From NCBI GenBank assembly GCA_021773395.1, contig JAJFKB010000002.1:124001-188000 (forward strand): a DNA stretch of 64,000 nucleotides, written 5' to 3'. A program made the translations under genes and the position numbers. Under the pieces are notes generated by a model that was not told the origin of the DNA, did no database searches, and was given only the letters and a program-made list of their open reading frames with translations. Numbering within the stretch: the first letter of the stretch is position 1; every line of letters starts with the position of its first letter. Below are positions 42,994 to 54,567 of the stretch, in pieces. This DNA comes from Gammaproteobacteria bacterium. Its GTDB lineage: Bacteria; Pseudomonadota; Gammaproteobacteria; Pseudomonadales; IMCC2047.

Positions 42994-43806
42994 ATGGATA
43001 AATCACCCTACTCGCTAATCAGAAGCATTTTTCGGCTATCTATTCTTGCTTTCTGGTGCGTTATCGCCCCGCTCCTCTATTTTCTGCTCAAAATAATCTG
43101 TCACAAAAGTGCGGAAAGTATACCCATGCTGTTTCATCAGGGTTGCGCACTTATCCTTGGTCTGCGTATTGCCCGAAAGGGAATATGCGTCACACATCGA
43201 CCAACGCTATTTGTAAGTAACCATGTTTCCTATCTGGACGTGTTTGTTCTCGGGGGCATAATACCGGGTTGTTTTATTGCCAAATCCGAGGTCGCACACT
43301 GGCCTATATTGGGCCGACTGGCGCGCATTCAGAATACTCTTTTCTTTGAACGCAAGGGTAGCAAGGCGCACAGCCAGATCACCATCATGTCTAATCATCT
43401 TTCAAATAAAGGTAATTTGATACTGTTCCCGGAAGGCACCAGCACGGAAGGCACCCATGTCGAACCCTTTAAAAGCAGCCTTTTTCATGCTGCGGAAATC
43501 GCTCAGAATACACTGATACAGCCAGTCGTGATTGGCTACACCAAGTGTCAAAATAATCCAATGACCAAGGGGATCAGGGATAGTTTTGCTTGGTATTCAA
43601 CTATGCCCTTCGCTTCCCATTTTTTAAAAATGGCCGGAATGCAATCTGCACAGGTAGAACTTATTTTTCTCGATCCAGTCAAAATACAGGACTTCAACTC
43701 ACGCAAAGACTGCGCAGAATATTGCCAAAAGCAAATTGCGGAGGTGCTAGAAGCAACACTTTTAGCAGCGGAAACCACCGCATATTGTGAAGGAAACCAA
43801 CTATGA
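42994..43806 (+). CDS. olsA: OlsA/PlsC-like lyso-lipid acyltransferase
   Basis: 270 residues. N-terminal membrane helix (LSILAFWCVIAPLLYFLLKII), then the PlsC motifs: NHVSYLDVFVLGG (the HX4D catalytic motif as VSNHVSYLD), FFERKGSK and LILFPEGTSTEGTHVEPF. It would complete ornithine lipid by adding the second acyl chain. It follows the OlsB-like gene and overlaps the YHS gene by 4 bases. A general 1-acylglycerol-phosphate acyltransferase is the alternative, but the gene pair favours OlsA. Confidence 0.85.
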   Translation: MDKSPYSLIRSIFRLSILAFWCVIAPLLYFLLKIICHKSAESIPMLFHQGCALILGLRIARKGICVTHRPTLFVSNHVSYLDVFVLGGIIPGCFIAKSEVAHWPILGRLARIQNTLFFERKGSKAHSQITIMSNHLSNKGNLILFPEGTSTEGTHVEPFKSSLFHAAEIAQNTLIQPVVIGYTKCQNNPMTKGIRDSFAWYSTMPFASHFLKMAGMQSAQVELIFLDPVKIQDFNSRKDCAEYCQKQIAEVLEATLLAAETTAYCEGNQL

Positions 43807-44270
43807 TTTTCAGATTGCAGGCCACAGACCTAATGAGGAAACTGGCTCTCGTCTTAATGTTCACCTGCAGTGCTCCTGCATTTGCTATCGATGCAATTAA
43901 TAGTACGTTTTTTGGCAATCTGGCTATCGAAGGCTACGATCCTGTCGCATATTTCACTGTTCACAAAGCAGTAAAGGGCAAAAGCCAACATGAGCTCGAG
44001 TGGATGGGTGCCAACTGGCGATTTTCCTCTGCAGAAAACCTCGAGTTATTTAGAGAGAACCCAACGAATTATGCTCCACAATATGGTGGATACTGCGCTT
44101 ACGCTGTCTCACAAAATGACATTGCTGGCATAAAACCAGAGCTCTTTACAATCCATGAAAATAAACTCTACCTAAACTATAACAAGCCGGTTAATCGGAA
44201 ATGGCTCCAGGATAAAAGCCACTTCATCACTCAAGCCAATCGATATTGGCCGCAGCTATTGGCCAAATAA
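43803..44270 (+). CDS. YHS-domain exported protein
   Basis: 155 residues. Signal peptide (LMRKLALVLMFTCSAPAFA), then a YHS-type domain: NLAIEGYDPVAYFTVHKAVKGKSQHELEWMGANWRFSSAENLELFRENPTNYAPQYGGYCAYAVS, a periplasmic metal-binding-like fold. It ends with NRKWLQDKSHFITQANRYWPQ. It often follows lipid or haem-related genes. Here the 4-base overlap with olsA makes it part of that operon. Function unknown. Confidence 0.88.
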   Translation: MIFRLQATDLMRKLALVLMFTCSAPAFAIDAINSTFFGNLAIEGYDPVAYFTVHKAVKGKSQHELEWMGANWRFSSAENLELFRENPTNYAPQYGGYCAYAVSQNDIAGIKPELFTIHENKLYLNYNKPVNRKWLQDKSHFITQANRYWPQLLAK

Positions 44271-44544
44271 TGCCTGCCGCGAAAAGATGTTCTGTAAAGG
44301 CAACGCGCCCCGGTCTCATCAAGTTAAAAATACGAACTCTGCCGCCCCGCAGCATGACTCTTTTTTGTTACGGTGGCTGGGCCTTCTATGCCAACCATGA
44401 TTATGGCTTTAATGTGGCATCCAAAAATACTGGTGACAATTTTCCCCGGCGCCTTCACAGGCACCGTTTACACTGTTTGTTACTGTATGGTGCTGAGCAA
44501 AGCATCTGCGGGAAATCACCCGCTCACCGATACCGTCCAAAAGA

Positions 44545-45978
44545 TTAGAACAACATAAAGTCTACCGGTACAAACTCACCTTTTATAATTTCCTCCTGTT
44601 TTGGCTGCGCCAGGTACTGCCGCATAATCTGTTCGTAGTGTCGTACTTGCTGCACATATCGCACTGGCTCAGACCCCCTGGCGTAACCGTATTTGAGGAA
44701 CTTGTAATAACTTGGATCGCTCAGCAGGGGTAGTGCCTTCTTTACATCATGCCAACGATACGGATTATGCCCAAAATGGCGAGCCAGTTTCTGAGCATCC
44801 CTCAGATGCGACAAACCAACGTTATAAGCGGCCAAAGCAAACCAGGTTAAATCAGGCTCCTCAATATGTTTTTTTAATTTGGATTTCAATTTAGCAAGAT
44901 ACTTCGCCCCCCCCATGATGCTCTGTTCGGCATGCAATCGGGTCTTTATACCCATGGATTTGGCGGTAACCAAGGTAAGCATCATGATACCTCTAACGCC
45001 AGTCGGACTTTTAGCCTTCGGGTTCCAGTGTGACTCCTGATACGCTTGGGCCGCTATAAGAAATTCTGGAAGGTCATACGTTTCTGCCGCTTTTTGAAAA
45101 TCCGATTGATACCGTGGGTAATGTGATTCCAGTCTCCGGATAAACGCAGCGGTATCCACATAGTCAAACAAGGATACATGTCCATAGTACTGTTCCTGCA
45201 CCCTTTTTATTTTTGTAGCCGCTACACTACTGTTAAACCAGTCATTGACCGCTGCCTGCAAAGACTCAGCTCCCTTGGGCAACACCCACGCAAGCTGATC
45301 TGGCGATCCCAACGTAAAACGAACTTTCAGTTCAGGAAAATAGCGTTGATTTATCGCAACGATATTTGAGTCCATTACAGTACATCCCACTTCCCTCTTC
45401 CACACTTTTTCCAATAATTGTTCGGCACTCACGCCATCGGTAGTGAGCCAATTTAAACCGGGATACTCTTTCTGTAATTTCTTCAATCGTTCCTCATAAC
45501 TGCTCCCGGCGATAACAACTAAATCAACATCGCTGAGGTCTGATACTTTTTTGGGACGAGCTCCACCTCGCCGACAGACCACCTGCTGACTAACCTGCTG
45601 GTATGTGTCACTGAAAAGAAAAAGCTGCTTGCGTTGTTCAGTTATGGATAAACCCGCTGCCGCAATATCACCTTCTCCAGCGGCAACGGCTTCAAGAAGC
45701 TCTGCTACACTAAGTTTTGTTACAAAATAGGGTTTAACCGAAATGGCATTGGCAAACGCGGTGATTAGCTTGTATTCAGGCCCTGATTCGCGGCCGTCCC
45801 TGTCAGTATAAAAAGTGCTAGGATTATTTTGAGTGAGTACTATCAGCTTACCACTATGCTGAATCTCTTCGAGGCTACGTACGTTATTTGAAACACCATT
45901 GGTTCCGAATTTTATCGCCAATAGCAGCAGCAGGGATATGAGGACCAAAACAGCAGTGTCGATACATAAACGCGGCAT
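44545..45978 (-). CDS. mltF: Membrane-bound lytic murein transglycosylase F
   Basis: 477 residues. Signal anchor (AVLVLISLLLLLAIKF), a periplasmic amino-acid-binding-like domain (about 40-270: LIVLTQNNPSTFYTDRDGRESGPEYKLITAFANAI), then the SLT lytic domain with the catalytic Glu in AAQAYQESHWNPKAKSPTGVRGIMML. MltF cleaves glycan strands of peptidoglycan at the inner face of the outer membrane; the binding domain modulates it. The length is typical. Confidence 0.95.
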   Translation of the reverse strand: MPRLCIDTAVLVLISLLLLLAIKFGTNGVSNNVRSLEEIQHSGKLIVLTQNNPSTFYTDRDGRESGPEYKLITAFANAISVKPYFVTKLSVAELLEAVAAGEGDIAAAGLSITEQRKQLFLFSDTYQQVSQQVVCRRGGARPKKVSDLSDVDLVVIAGSSYEERLKKLQKEYPGLNWLTTDGVSAEQLLEKVWKREVGCTVMDSNIVAINQRYFPELKVRFTLGSPDQLAWVLPKGAESLQAAVNDWFNSSVAATKIKRVQEQYYGHVSLFDYVDTAAFIRRLESHYPRYQSDFQKAAETYDLPEFLIAAQAYQESHWNPKAKSPTGVRGIMMLTLVTAKSMGIKTRLHAEQSIMGGAKYLAKLKSKLKKHIEEPDLTWFALAAYNVGLSHLRDAQKLARHFGHNPYRWHDVKKALPLLSDPSYYKFLKYGYARGSEPVRYVQQVRHYEQIMRQYLAQPKQEEIIKGEFVPVDFMLF

Positions 45979-46117
45979 ACCCCTAGACTGATCTCCTTAA
46001 TAGCTACCTGAATTATTAGAACCGAATTCAACGGGATTCACAAGGTATGATCTACGGCATATTCAGATTTTGGCACGCCGGAGTCTAATCATCTAATTAA
46101 TTTCAATAGCGCCCAGC

Positions 46118-46873
46118 TCAAGACTCCATAAGAAAGTCTTTCGCCGAATTGATTTTAGCTGCCAAATAATTGCTGCCACCACGATCAGGATGAAAACGCT
46201 GAATCAACTGTCGATGTGCGGAAATGATATCCTTCTCTTCTACGGGATCCTTCAGACCCAGAATATCCAGCGCCTGAGTGCGCGTCATTTCCTCGTACAT
46301 CACCGAGCCATACGAATCATTGTTTTCATCACTGTTTTCGCCACTGTCATTGTCACGCCATTGCGTTTCGTATTTGCGATCAAGATACGCCGCCAGTAAC
46401 GATGCGGAATCGGGGTCTTGAACAAGGCATTCCTTAAACAACACCTTGAGCTGTTCCAGATCCAGATCACTAAGTGCTTTTCCCTGATGCTCCCCTTGTA
46501 AAATTACGCCCGAAATCTCCCCCGTATCATGATTGAGCTCCATTCTAAAATAATGACTTTCAACGCTGGATTGCTGACCTTGGCTTGGCCTGCCGTTATT
46601 TTGTGCTGCACCAAATGCGGCTCTAATAGATTTCAGTACAGGTAGAAAACGGATTAGCGAAACCGCCCGCCCAAGCAGAGGAACGAGCCCGGCAACCAGG
46701 GCATACAACCAGTGCAGGCGTCCTGTGATCGCTGCCAAAACCAGCAGTGAAATGACAAAAATCGCCAACCAATAGGCAAATTTCTTAGTGAATTGTTGGG
46801 GATTTTTGTTGTATCGCTTACGTAATATGAAATAGAGCAACGCAATTGCTGCCAGTACAATAATGAATCGCAA
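46118..46873 (-). CDS. Membrane-anchored DnaJ-domain protein
   Basis: 251 residues, TTG start with GGGAG seven bases upstream. An N-terminal membrane helix, a second helix pair (KFAYWLAIFVISLLVLAAITG and LYALVAGLVPLLGRAVSLI), and an extreme C-terminal J domain: ALDILGLKDPVEEKDIISAHRQLIQRFHPDRGGSNYLAAKINSAKDFL, with the HPD motif intact. It resembles TIM14-like membrane J proteins of bacteria. It should stimulate DnaK near the membrane. It is co-transcribed with the upstream VWA gene. Confidence 0.88.
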   Translation of the reverse strand: MRFIIVLAAIALLYFILRKRYNKNPQQFTKKFAYWLAIFVISLLVLAAITGRLHWLYALVAGLVPLLGRAVSLIRFLPVLKSIRAAFGAAQNNGRPSQGQQSSVESHYFRMELNHDTGEISGVILQGEHQGKALSDLDLEQLKVLFKECLVQDPDSASLLAAYLDRKYETQWRDNDSGENSDENNDSYGSVMYEEMTRTQALDILGLKDPVEEKDIISAHRQLIQRFHPDRGGSNYLAAKINSAKDFLMES

Positions 46874-46884
46874 GTCATTACTCC

Positions 46885-47589
46885 CTATTTAGATTCCAGT
46901 TGACTTGCAAAATGCTCAAGAAAAGGTGTTTTCTGACTATATTCCAATGCCGCTTGCCTGCCACCAGTTGCAAACAAGGCGACAGCTTTTAACAACTCCG
47001 TTAACTGCTGGGCACTTTGCTGATCAAAACTACAATGGGCTCCACCGGAAAGACGCGCCATTTCTCTGAACGCGTTGTTGGCAACTGGATCACCCCCTTC
47101 CTGAAACAAAAAAACCGGAACACCCTTGATTCCCAGCTTGCCCGCCAATTGGCATAACTCATCTACATCCTCTTCCATGCAGTCTCCCACGAAAACCAGT
47201 GCATCAACGGATGAAGCATCGGCCTCGCGAAGCGTGTGTTTTAAAACCCTGGCAATCTGCGTCTGGCCACCCATACAGGCAACTTTTGCCATTGCCTTGT
47301 GTAAACTAACGGCTTCCTGCATCCATCTACTCGTCTTACACTCGTTGTAGCCTCGATAGAAGCAAAGCTGTACGGTAAGCTTTCCCTTGGCTACAACCGT
47401 CTCAAACATACTACGCTGTATATGACATGCAAGATCCCATGATGGCTGTCTGCTGGCTGTGGCGTCCATTGCAAATATAAGCCGTCCGGTATGCTCAGTG
47501 CTCAGGTCACTGGACATCTCTTTGACCTTTGACACGAAGGCCTCTATTTCAGCGCTGCTTCCCGGTTTACGGATGCTTTTATCGTTCAT
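46885..47589 (-). CDS. VWA-domain protein upstream of the J-domain gene
   Basis: 234 residues. A VWA-like fold is suggested by LIFAMDATASRQPSWDLA (a MIDAS-type DxTxS near residue 43), a Gly-rich stretch GGQTQIARVLKHTLREADASSVDALVFVGDCMEEDVDELCQLAGKLGIKGVPVFLFQEG, and GAHCSFDQQ. It would bind a metal and a partner protein in the cytoplasm. No peptidase or chaperone motif. It forms a two-gene operon with the DnaJ-like gene, 11 bases apart. Confidence 0.8.
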   Translation of the reverse strand: MNDKSIRKPGSSAEIEAFVSKVKEMSSDLSTEHTGRLIFAMDATASRQPSWDLACHIQRSMFETVVAKGKLTVQLCFYRGYNECKTSRWMQEAVSLHKAMAKVACMGGQTQIARVLKHTLREADASSVDALVFVGDCMEEDVDELCQLAGKLGIKGVPVFLFQEGGDPVANNAFREMARLSGGAHCSFDQQSAQQLTELLKAVALFATGGRQAALEYSQKTPFLEHFASQLESK

Positions 47590-47705
47590 GGAAAACTACT
47601 CAGCCTCGAACATCGAAATTAAAATATATCCCAAAAATACAGCCAGCGACACTATTTTAGTGTCCTAATAAAATACGCCATATCCAGGGTAAATCCCGAC
47701 AATAT

Positions 47706-47876
47706 ATGACTCGCCTTGTTGATAGTCTTGATAATTTCGTTAGTACAGATAACCTGGTGCGGGTTAATGGTACCTTCATCAAATCTCTGTATATAGCTGA
47801 GCTAGCGTTTACCCCGTTGTTGACCAAAGATGCCGACCGAAAACCTTATCGACCCGCTGAACACCTCAAGCTCTAG
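47706..47876 (+). pseudogene. Truncated IS1182-type transposase N-terminus
   Basis: 56 codons from ATG 47706 to TAG 47876. The sequence (NFVSTDNLVRVNGTFIKSLY, later AELAFTP, and finally KPYRPAEHLKL) matches the N-terminal domain of IS1182-like transposases, where a DLLxLGF-like helix and GRPxYHPxxLLKLYIYGY follow. The reading breaks at the stop right after LKL. No terminal repeat or catalytic part is visible. It is a remnant of an old insertion in the gap between the VWA gene and gltD. Confidence 0.65.
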
Positions 47877-48008
47877 AGCGATTGCGTCTGATAAAAAGAA
47901 AATCAGACCCATTTTCCAGTACCAGAAAAGCAAAACCCCACCGAGATTCGATAGGGTTTCGAGAGACTGCCGCCCGAAAGCGAGTCTTTATGCAACAAGC
48001 CATAAAAT

Positions 48009-49481
48009 TTACGGCAGCTGCGTGGACCCCATTAGGAATCGATCAATTTCGCGTGCGGCCCCACGTCCTTCATTAATACCCCAAACCACAAGAGACTGAC
48101 CTCTTCGGCAATCACCCGCTGCATATAATCCAGGTACCGATGTATTGAACTGGCCATAGTCCGCTTTATAGTTACTGCGCTGATCCAGCTCTAAATCCAG
48201 CTGATCAATTACGTAATGTTCAGGCCCTAAAAAACCCATTGCGAGCAGAATCAAGTCGGCCTCCCAGACCTTTTCTGTCCCTGCAATCTCCTGAAATGTC
48301 ATCTGCCCATCTTTCTGAACCCACTCTATGTTAACGGTTTTAATTCCTGTCAACTGCCCCTGTTCATTCCCTGTAAACTCTTTTGTCAGTATCGAATAAG
48401 TACGGGGATCACTACCAAATTTGCTTTGGGCCTCCGCATGGCCATAATCCACACGCATAATTTTAGGCCACTGTGGCCAAGGATTATTAGGCGCCCTTTG
48501 CCCGGGAGGCTCTGATAATAATTCAAAATTAACTACCGACTTACAGCCATGACGAATTGAGGTTCCGATACAATCCGTTCCCGTATCACCACCACCAATA
48601 ACGATTACATTTTTATCTTTCGCCGAAATATAATTGCCATCGTCCAGGCCAGAATCGAGCAGGCTTTTGGTATTAGCCGTCAGGAAATCCATCGCAAAAT
48701 GAATGCCCTGTAGCTCCCGGTTAGGCGCAGGCAAATCGCGCGGGTTAGTAGCACCTGTCGCTAACAGCACAGCATCATTGGCCTTTCTCAGCTCGTCGAG
48801 ACTCACCGCATCCACATCATTACCACCGACATTAATGCCTGTAACGAAAGTAACACCTTCATCACGCATCAGATTGACACGCCTTTCAACAACATCTTTT
48901 TCCAACTTCATATTCGGGATGCCGTACATTAACAGCCCACCTATTCGATCCGCGCGCTCATACACCGTCACCTGATGCCCGGCACGATTCAACTGCATCG
49001 CCGCTGCTAGACCAGCGGGCCCTGAGCCAACGATCGCAACATTTTTACCCGTCCTCGACGCCGGTGGCATGGCTTTAACCCAGCCATTATCAAAAGCCGT
49101 ATCAACAATCGCTTTTTCAATATTCTTAATAGTAACAGCCGGATTAGTAATGCCCAGCACACAAGCGCCCTCACAGGGGGCGGGGCAAACACGACCTGTA
49201 AATTCCGGAAAATTATTGGTTTTATGCAATCTATTGATTGCATCTTCCCATCGCCCGTTATAGACCAAATCATTCCACTCGGGTATCAAGTTATAAACTG
49301 GACAACCCGTTTCGGATTGGCAAAATGGAACCCCACAGTCCATACAACGTGAGCCCTGAGACCGCAAATGCTCTTCATTATGCTCGGTGTATAACTCTTT
49401 ATAATCCCCTATACGAATCAGCGGATCCCGATAGGGTTCGGTTTTACGATCGACTTCTTTAAATCCGGTAACTTTTCCCAT
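48009..49481 (-). CDS. gltD: Glutamate synthase (NADPH) small subunit
   Basis: 490 residues, typical. N-terminal iron-sulfur Cys cluster ([29 protein letters not shown]), then the FAD-binding [20 protein letters not shown] and a second nucleotide site [21 protein letters not shown] for NADPH. The C-terminus has [30 protein letters not shown]. It passes electrons from NADPH to GltB, which makes glutamate from glutamine and 2-oxoglutarate. It lies 23 bases after gltB. Confidence 0.97.
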   Translation of the reverse strand: MGKVTGFKEVDRKTEPYRDPLIRIGDYKELYTEHNEEHLRSQGSRCMDCGVPFCQSETGCPVYNLIPEWNDLVYNGRWEDAINRLHKTNNFPEFTGRVCPAPCEGACVLGITNPAVTIKNIEKAIVDTAFDNGWVKAMPPASRTGKNVAIVGSGPAGLAAAMQLNRAGHQVTVYERADRIGGLLMYGIPNMKLEKDVVERRVNLMRDEGVTFVTGINVGGNDVDAVSLDELRKANDAVLLATGATNPRDLPAPNRELQGIHFAMDFLTANTKSLLDSGLDDGNYISAKDKNVIVIGGGDTGTDCIGTSIRHGCKSVVNFELLSEPPGQRAPNNPWPQWPKIMRVDYGHAEAQSKFGSDPRTYSILTKEFTGNEQGQLTGIKTVNIEWVQKDGQMTFQEIAGTEKVWEADLILLAMGFLGPEHYVIDQLDLELDQRSNYKADYGQFNTSVPGLYAAGDCRRGQSLVVWGINEGRGAAREIDRFLMGSTQLP

Positions 49482-49504
49482 ACTTGTGTTCTCTCGAAAT
49501 CCGG

Positions 49505-52500
49505 TTATTGCACTGCAGCAGAAACATTGGGGTTGCTTTTACTAGCCGTTGAGCTGGCATCCGCCTTCAGGGCTTGCTGTTTACGCTCTTCCAGTACTCG
49601 TTTGTAATCCACTGGCATTACCTTCACGAATTGGCCCAGGCTAGATTGCCAATCCGCTAATATGCGCTCAGCTACTTTTGATCCGGTATACTTCAGGTGA
49701 TTGGTAATTAGCTGTTTTAGCTCAGCAATATCCTCATCTTCTTCGACCGCCTCCAGATTAACCATACCTGGATTACATTTATCAGCAAAATTCTTATCTG
49801 TATCTAACACATAGGCGATCCCGCCACTCATTCCCGCCGCGAAGTTCCAGCCTGTTGTGCCCAGCACCACAACACGACCACCGGTCATATACTCGCAGCC
49901 ATGGTCTCCCACACCCTCTACCACTGCTGTTGCACCACTGTTACGCACGCAAAAACGTTCTGCCGCGATACCATTAAAGTAGGCCTCGCCAGAGGTCGCA
50001 CCATATAGCACAACGTTACCGACAAGTATGTTTTCCTCGGCATTAAAAGTACTTTGTTTGGGTGGATAGACAACCACTCGACCACCACTGAGACCCTTGC
50101 CGACATAATCGTTGGTATCTCCTTCAACCTCGATTGTTACACCCTTAGCAAGGAAGGCACCCAGACTCTGTCCGGCCGAACCATTTAGTTTTATATGTAC
50201 CGTATCATCTGGAAGCATAGCCTCACCCCATTTCTTGACGATCTGGTGTGACAGCATGGTTCCAACTACACGATTAATATTGACGACCGGGAGTTCCATT
50301 CGAACCGATTCACCCTTTTCAAGGGCAGGTTTGGCACGTTCGATAATCTCATTATCCAGCGCCAAATCGAGCCCGTGATCCTGCGCCATCACCTGATATA
50401 CCTGAACATTTTCGTTGGGTTTCTCAGCAGGTGACAGTATCGACGCAAGATCGACACCGCTAGCTTTCCAATGCTCGACTGCTTTATCCATTTCCAGATA
50501 GTCAGTACGCCCGATCATTTCGTTTACAGTTCTGAACCCTAGTTTCGCCATAATCTGGCGCAGCTCTTCAGCGACCATGAACAAATAATTCACTACATAT
50601 TCAGGTTTACCGCTGAACTTCGCTCGCAGTTCGGGATCCTGTGTCGCAATACCGACTGGACAAGTGTTCAGATGACATTTACGCATCATGATGCAGCCAA
50701 GGGTAATCAGGGGTGCAGTAGCAAACCCGAACTCTTCAGCGCCTAGCAAAGCGGCAATTGCTACATCACGACCCGTTTTCAACTGACCATCTGTTTGTAG
50801 AACGACACGGGATCGCAGGTCGTTCATTACTAAGGTTTGATGCGTTTCCGCCAAACCCAGTTCCCACGGCAAACCAGCGTGTTTGATGGAGGTGATTGGC
50901 GATGCGCCTGTTCCTCCGTCATGCCCTGCAATAACAATATGGTCTGCCTTCGCTTTGGTTACACCGGCGGCGATAGTCCCAACACCCATTTCCGCAACCA
51001 GCTTCACGCTGATGCGCGCGTCCCGATTGGCATTTTTCAGGTCATGAATTAACTGCGCCATATCTTCGATAGAATAGATATCATGATGTGGCGGTGGACT
51101 GATTAAGCCAACCCCAGGAGTGGAGTGTCGCATGCGTGCGATATAATCATCTACTTTAGGGCCAGGCAACTCACCACCTTCACCGGGCTTGGCACCTTGA
51201 GAAATTTTGATCTGAATTTCGTCCGCATTAGCTAAATACCAGGTCGTGACACCAAAGCGACCGGAAGCGACTTGCTTAATAGCTGACCGCTTGGAGTCAC
51301 CATTAGCCAAAGGAATAAATCTTTCCGGATCCTCTCCTCCTTCACCTGTATTGGATTTACCCCCCATACGATTCATGGCTACTGCCAGTGACTCATGGCT
51401 TTCCTGTGAAATCGAGCCAAAACTCATTGCGCCTGTCGCAAAACGTTTTACAATTTCCTGTACCGACTCCACATCGTCAATGGAAATCTCACTAGCATTA
51501 ACACCTTCTTTAAAGTTGAGCAAACCACGCAGAGTGCAGTTGCGGGTATTATGCTGATTAACACGTTCGGCGAAACGCCCGTAGGCGTCTTTATCGTTGG
51601 TACGTGAAGCTGACTGCAGTTCAGATATTGCCTGGGGATCCCACATATGATGATCGCCATTCGCTCGCCAGTGCATTTCACCATTATTGGGTAGTACAGG
51701 TATACGGATCTGCTCACGAGACGGGTACCCCAGCTCATGACGACGCAACGATTCTTCAGCTAACACATCCAAGCCGACGCCAGAGACCCGGCTAACCGTG
51801 CCTGAAAAACAGCGTTGAATTACTTCATCAGCCAAACCAACCGCTTCAAAGATTTGTGCCCCTTTATAGGATTGCAGGGTAGAAATCCCCATTTTAGCCA
51901 TGACTTTGAGCAACCCTTTTGCGACACCTTTTCGATAAGCAGCAACAATTTTGTCGTCGTGGTCATACTGCTCTCCCACCAACAAACCATCTCGTTGTGC
52001 TTGCCAAAGCGACTCAAAAGCCAGATAAGGGTTAATCGCATCCGCACCATAGCCAATTAATAGGCAGTGGTGATGAACTTCTCTCGCTTCTCCTGATTCC
52101 ACGACTATACCGATGCGCGTGCGCTCATGTGCTTTCACGAGGTGATGGTGAACCGCGCCAGTTGCCAATAGCGCACTAACCGGGACTCGGTCAGGACCGA
52201 CACTGCGATCAGACAGCACGACCAAGCTGTATTCATCGTCAATCGCCTTTAAGGCTTCCTGGCAGATACGCTCCAGTGCATTAACCAATCCTTTCTGACC
52301 TTCCGCCTTGGCAAAAGTGATATCAATGACTTTTGACTTCCATTGGCGATGCTCAACGTGCTTATGATTAATGTGCTTTAAAGCCGCCATCTCTTCATTA
52401 GAAAGAATCGGGTGTGGTACCAATAGTCGATGAGCATGCTGTTTGGTAGATTCCAGCAGGTTACCTTCCGGCCCGATGTAACACTCCAGCGTCATCACAA

Positions 52501-54148
52501 CTTCTTCGCGAATCGAATCAATGGCCGGGTTAGTCACCTGGGCAAAGAGCTGTTTAAAATAGTCGTATAACATCCGTGGTTTATCGGAAAGACAAGCCAA
52601 AGCCGAGTCATTTCCCATTGACCCTACAGGATCTCTAAGTTCTGTAACCAAGGGCAGCAGCATGAACTGTAACGTTTCAACGCTATAGCCAAAGGCCTGC
52701 ATACGATCCAGCAAAGTATCCGGATCAAAGCCATGCGCTTCCTCTTCTGTATGCAACTTGCGCAACTCGATACGCTGGTCGTCCAGCCATTCACCGTATG
52801 GTCGTTTTCTGGCAAAATCGTCTTTCAACTCTTCGTCAGAAATCATTCGTCCCTGTTCAATATCAATGAGAAACATTTTTCCGGGTCGCAGTCGCCCCTT
52901 ATATTTAACATTCAATGGATCAACCGGCACAACACCAACTTCCGATGCCATGATCACATGATCATCATGTGTCACATAATAGCGACTAGGACGCAACCCA
53001 TTTCTATCCAGTACCGCTCCAATGTAATGACCATCTGTGAAAGCAATTGAAGCGGGACCATCCCAGGGCTCCATCAAAGCAGAGTTATATTCGTAAAAAT
53101 CCCTCTTATGCTTAGGCATCGATGCATCATTCTGCCATGCTTCAGGAATCATCATCATAACGGCTTCCTGTAAAGTACGGCCGTTCATCAGCAGAAATTC
53201 CAGAACGTTATCAAAGCTACCGGAATCGGAGCAGTCGGGCTCAACAACCGGAAACAAATCTTTAAGCTGATCACCAAACATCACGCTTTCAGCTACACCT
53301 TCCCTTGCCATCATGGAATTGATATTGCCCTGGCGAGTATTGATCTCGCCATTGTGACTCATAAAACGATTAGGCTGAGCTCTATCCCAGGATGGAAAAG
53401 TATTGGTACTAAAACGAGAGTGAACCATCGCCAAATGTGATTCATAATCTGTATCGACAAGATCTTTATAAAAGAGGGATACTTGCGCAGTGGTTAACAT
53501 GCCTTTATAGACAATCACCTTAGTGGACAAGCTACAAAAATAGAAGGTCTTAGCCTGCGATAGCGACTCAATACCGCGCAATTGATGCGTACTCTTTTTT
53601 CGCAACAAATAAAGCTTTCGCTCGAGCTCATCGCCGCTCAGACCCTGCTGATCTGCAATGAACAACTGCTCTATTTCGGGACGCGCGGCAAGCGCGGTAG
53701 GACCAATATCAGCGGATTCTGGATCGACCGGCAGCAAGCGCCAACCCAAGAGCTTTAGCCCCAGATCAGAAATATTTTTCTCAACTGTTGCCTTACAAAG
53801 CGACCGCTCATCTGAATCCGTCGGCAGGAACACGTTGCCTGCGGCATAGCTACCTTTTTCAGGCAAATCAACGGCTAGATCCTGCTTTACGACCCGCTCA
53901 AAAAGCTTATGTGGAAGGGTTGTTAAGATCCCTGCGCCATCCCCGGTGTTTGCCTCACAGCCGCACCCCCCCCTGTGCTCCATCTGCTCTAGCGCATGGA
54001 TAGCATCACGGATAATTTTATGACTGGCTTCGCCCTTAATATGGGTTACAAAACCCACGCCACAACTGTCTTTTTCAAATTGAGGGTCATACAAACCCTG
54101 CTTTTGAGGTAGACCGAATGCCTTTATTGGAATCATATCATTGGCCAC
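49505..54148 (-). CDS. gltB: Glutamate synthase (NADPH) large subunit
   Basis: About 1547 residues. I chose GTG 54148 as start: AAGGAG lies seven bases upstream, while the ATG at 54172 has no such site. The protein then begins [12 protein letters not shown]. Processing would expose the glutaminase nucleophile in [14 protein letters not shown]. Domains in order: class II glutaminase (to about 420), central domain, FMN-binding synthase domain ([24 protein letters not shown]; iron-sulfur Cys in [20 protein letters not shown]), and the C-terminal GXGXG beta-helix ([19 protein letters not shown]). It takes ammonia from glutamine to 2-oxoglutarate and forms an operon with gltD. Confidence 0.97.
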   Translation of the reverse strand: MANDMIPIKAFGLPQKQGLYDPQFEKDSCGVGFVTHIKGEASHKIIRDAIHALEQMEHRGGCGCEANTGDGAGILTTLPHKLFERVVKQDLAVDLPEKGSYAAGNVFLPTDSDERSLCKATVEKNISDLGLKLLGWRLLPVDPESADIGPTALAARPEIEQLFIADQQGLSGDELERKLYLLRKKSTHQLRGIESLSQAKTFYFCSLSTKVIVYKGMLTTAQVSLFYKDLVDTDYESHLAMVHSRFSTNTFPSWDRAQPNRFMSHNGEINTRQGNINSMMAREGVAESVMFGDQLKDLFPVVEPDCSDSGSFDNVLEFLLMNGRTLQEAVMMMIPEAWQNDASMPKHKRDFYEYNSALMEPWDGPASIAFTDGHYIGAVLDRNGLRPSRYYVTHDDHVIMASEVGVVPVDPLNVKYKGRLRPGKMFLIDIEQGRMISDEELKDDFARKRPYGEWLDDQRIELRKLHTEEEAHGFDPDTLLDRMQAFGYSVETLQFMLLPLVTELRDPVGSMGNDSALACLSDKPRMLYDYFKQLFAQVTNPAIDSIREEVVMTLECYIGPEGNLLESTKQHAHRLLVPHPILSNEEMAALKHINHKHVEHRQWKSKVIDITFAKAEGQKGLVNALERICQEALKAIDDEYSLVVLSDRSVGPDRVPVSALLATGAVHHHLVKAHERTRIGIVVESGEAREVHHHCLLIGYGADAINPYLAFESLWQAQRDGLLVGEQYDHDDKIVAAYRKGVAKGLLKVMAKMGISTLQSYKGAQIFEAVGLADEVIQRCFSGTVSRVSGVGLDVLAEESLRRHELGYPSREQIRIPVLPNNGEMHWRANGDHHMWDPQAISELQSASRTNDKDAYGRFAERVNQHNTRNCTLRGLLNFKEGVNASEISIDDVESVQEIVKRFATGAMSFGSISQESHESLAVAMNRMGGKSNTGEGGEDPERFIPLANGDSKRSAIKQVASGRFGVTTWYLANADEIQIKISQGAKPGEGGELPGPKVDDYIARMRHSTPGVGLISPPPHHDIYSIEDMAQLIHDLKNANRDARISVKLVAEMGVGTIAAGVTKAKADHIVIAGHDGGTGASPITSIKHAGLPWELGLAETHQTLVMNDLRSRVVLQTDGQLKTGRDVAIAALLGAEEFGFATAPLITLGCIMMRKCHLNTCPVGIATQDPELRAKFSGKPEYVVNYLFMVAEELRQIMAKLGFRTVNEMIGRTDYLEMDKAVEHWKASGVDLASILSPAEKPNENVQVYQVMAQDHGLDLALDNEIIERAKPALEKGESVRMELPVVNINRVVGTMLSHQIVKKWGEAMLPDDTVHIKLNGSAGQSLGAFLAKGVTIEVEGDTNDYVGKGLSGGRVVVYPPKQSTFNAEENILVGNVVLYGATSGEAYFNGIAAERFCVRNSGATAVVEGVGDHGCEYMTGGRVVVLGTTGWNFAAGMSGGIAYVLDTDKNFADKCNPGMVNLEAVEEDEDIAELKQLITNHLKYTGSKVAERILADWQSSLGQFVKVMPVDYKRVLEERKQQALKADASSTASKSNPNVSAAVQ

Positions 54149-54567
54149 ACCGAATCTCCTTCCAATCTTCATTGCTCGAATTACATCTGCGCTATTCTTA
54201 CCGTTGCGCTTGTCTTCCCGAAAGCCCTGAACTCCAGGCTTCCAATTTTTTTGTCAACACTTCTTTATCGGCTAATAATGTCATAGCCAATGAAGTAAAA
54301 AATTTGGGAGTCGATCAACTAGCGGAGTCAATAAACAACGTTTTTATCGATATTTATCAACAAGCTAGATGTTAACAAGGTTTGACCTGGTAATAACAGA
54401 TTACATACGCGGTTAAACGCGGAGCGTAAGTTTACCACTAGAAATAGAAAAGGTTAATGAAAAAAGGGGAAATTATTTACTGCAGGAGTCTAATTAGAAA
54501 CCCATAGTACCGCATCTTTTGTCAGGTAATCAGACACCACTACGACGCCCCACCTCAGCATCGACCA
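54149..54567. other. Region upstream of gltB
   Basis: 419 bases without a gene. It must hold the gltBD promoter. A perfect TTGACA on the minus strand (54252-54257) lacks a good -10 at the right distance, and TTGTTA followed by TAAATA near 54350 is a second weak candidate. The bolA gene ends at 54568, and no clear terminator is seen. Confidence 0.35.

Noticed and set aside
44246-44558. Two overlapping plus-strand frames between the YHS gene and mltF (44246-44548 and 44373-44558)
   Set aside because: The second has a membrane-like stretch, but neither has a convincing ribosome binding site or family match. A frameshifted small gene is possible, but the evidence is too thin.
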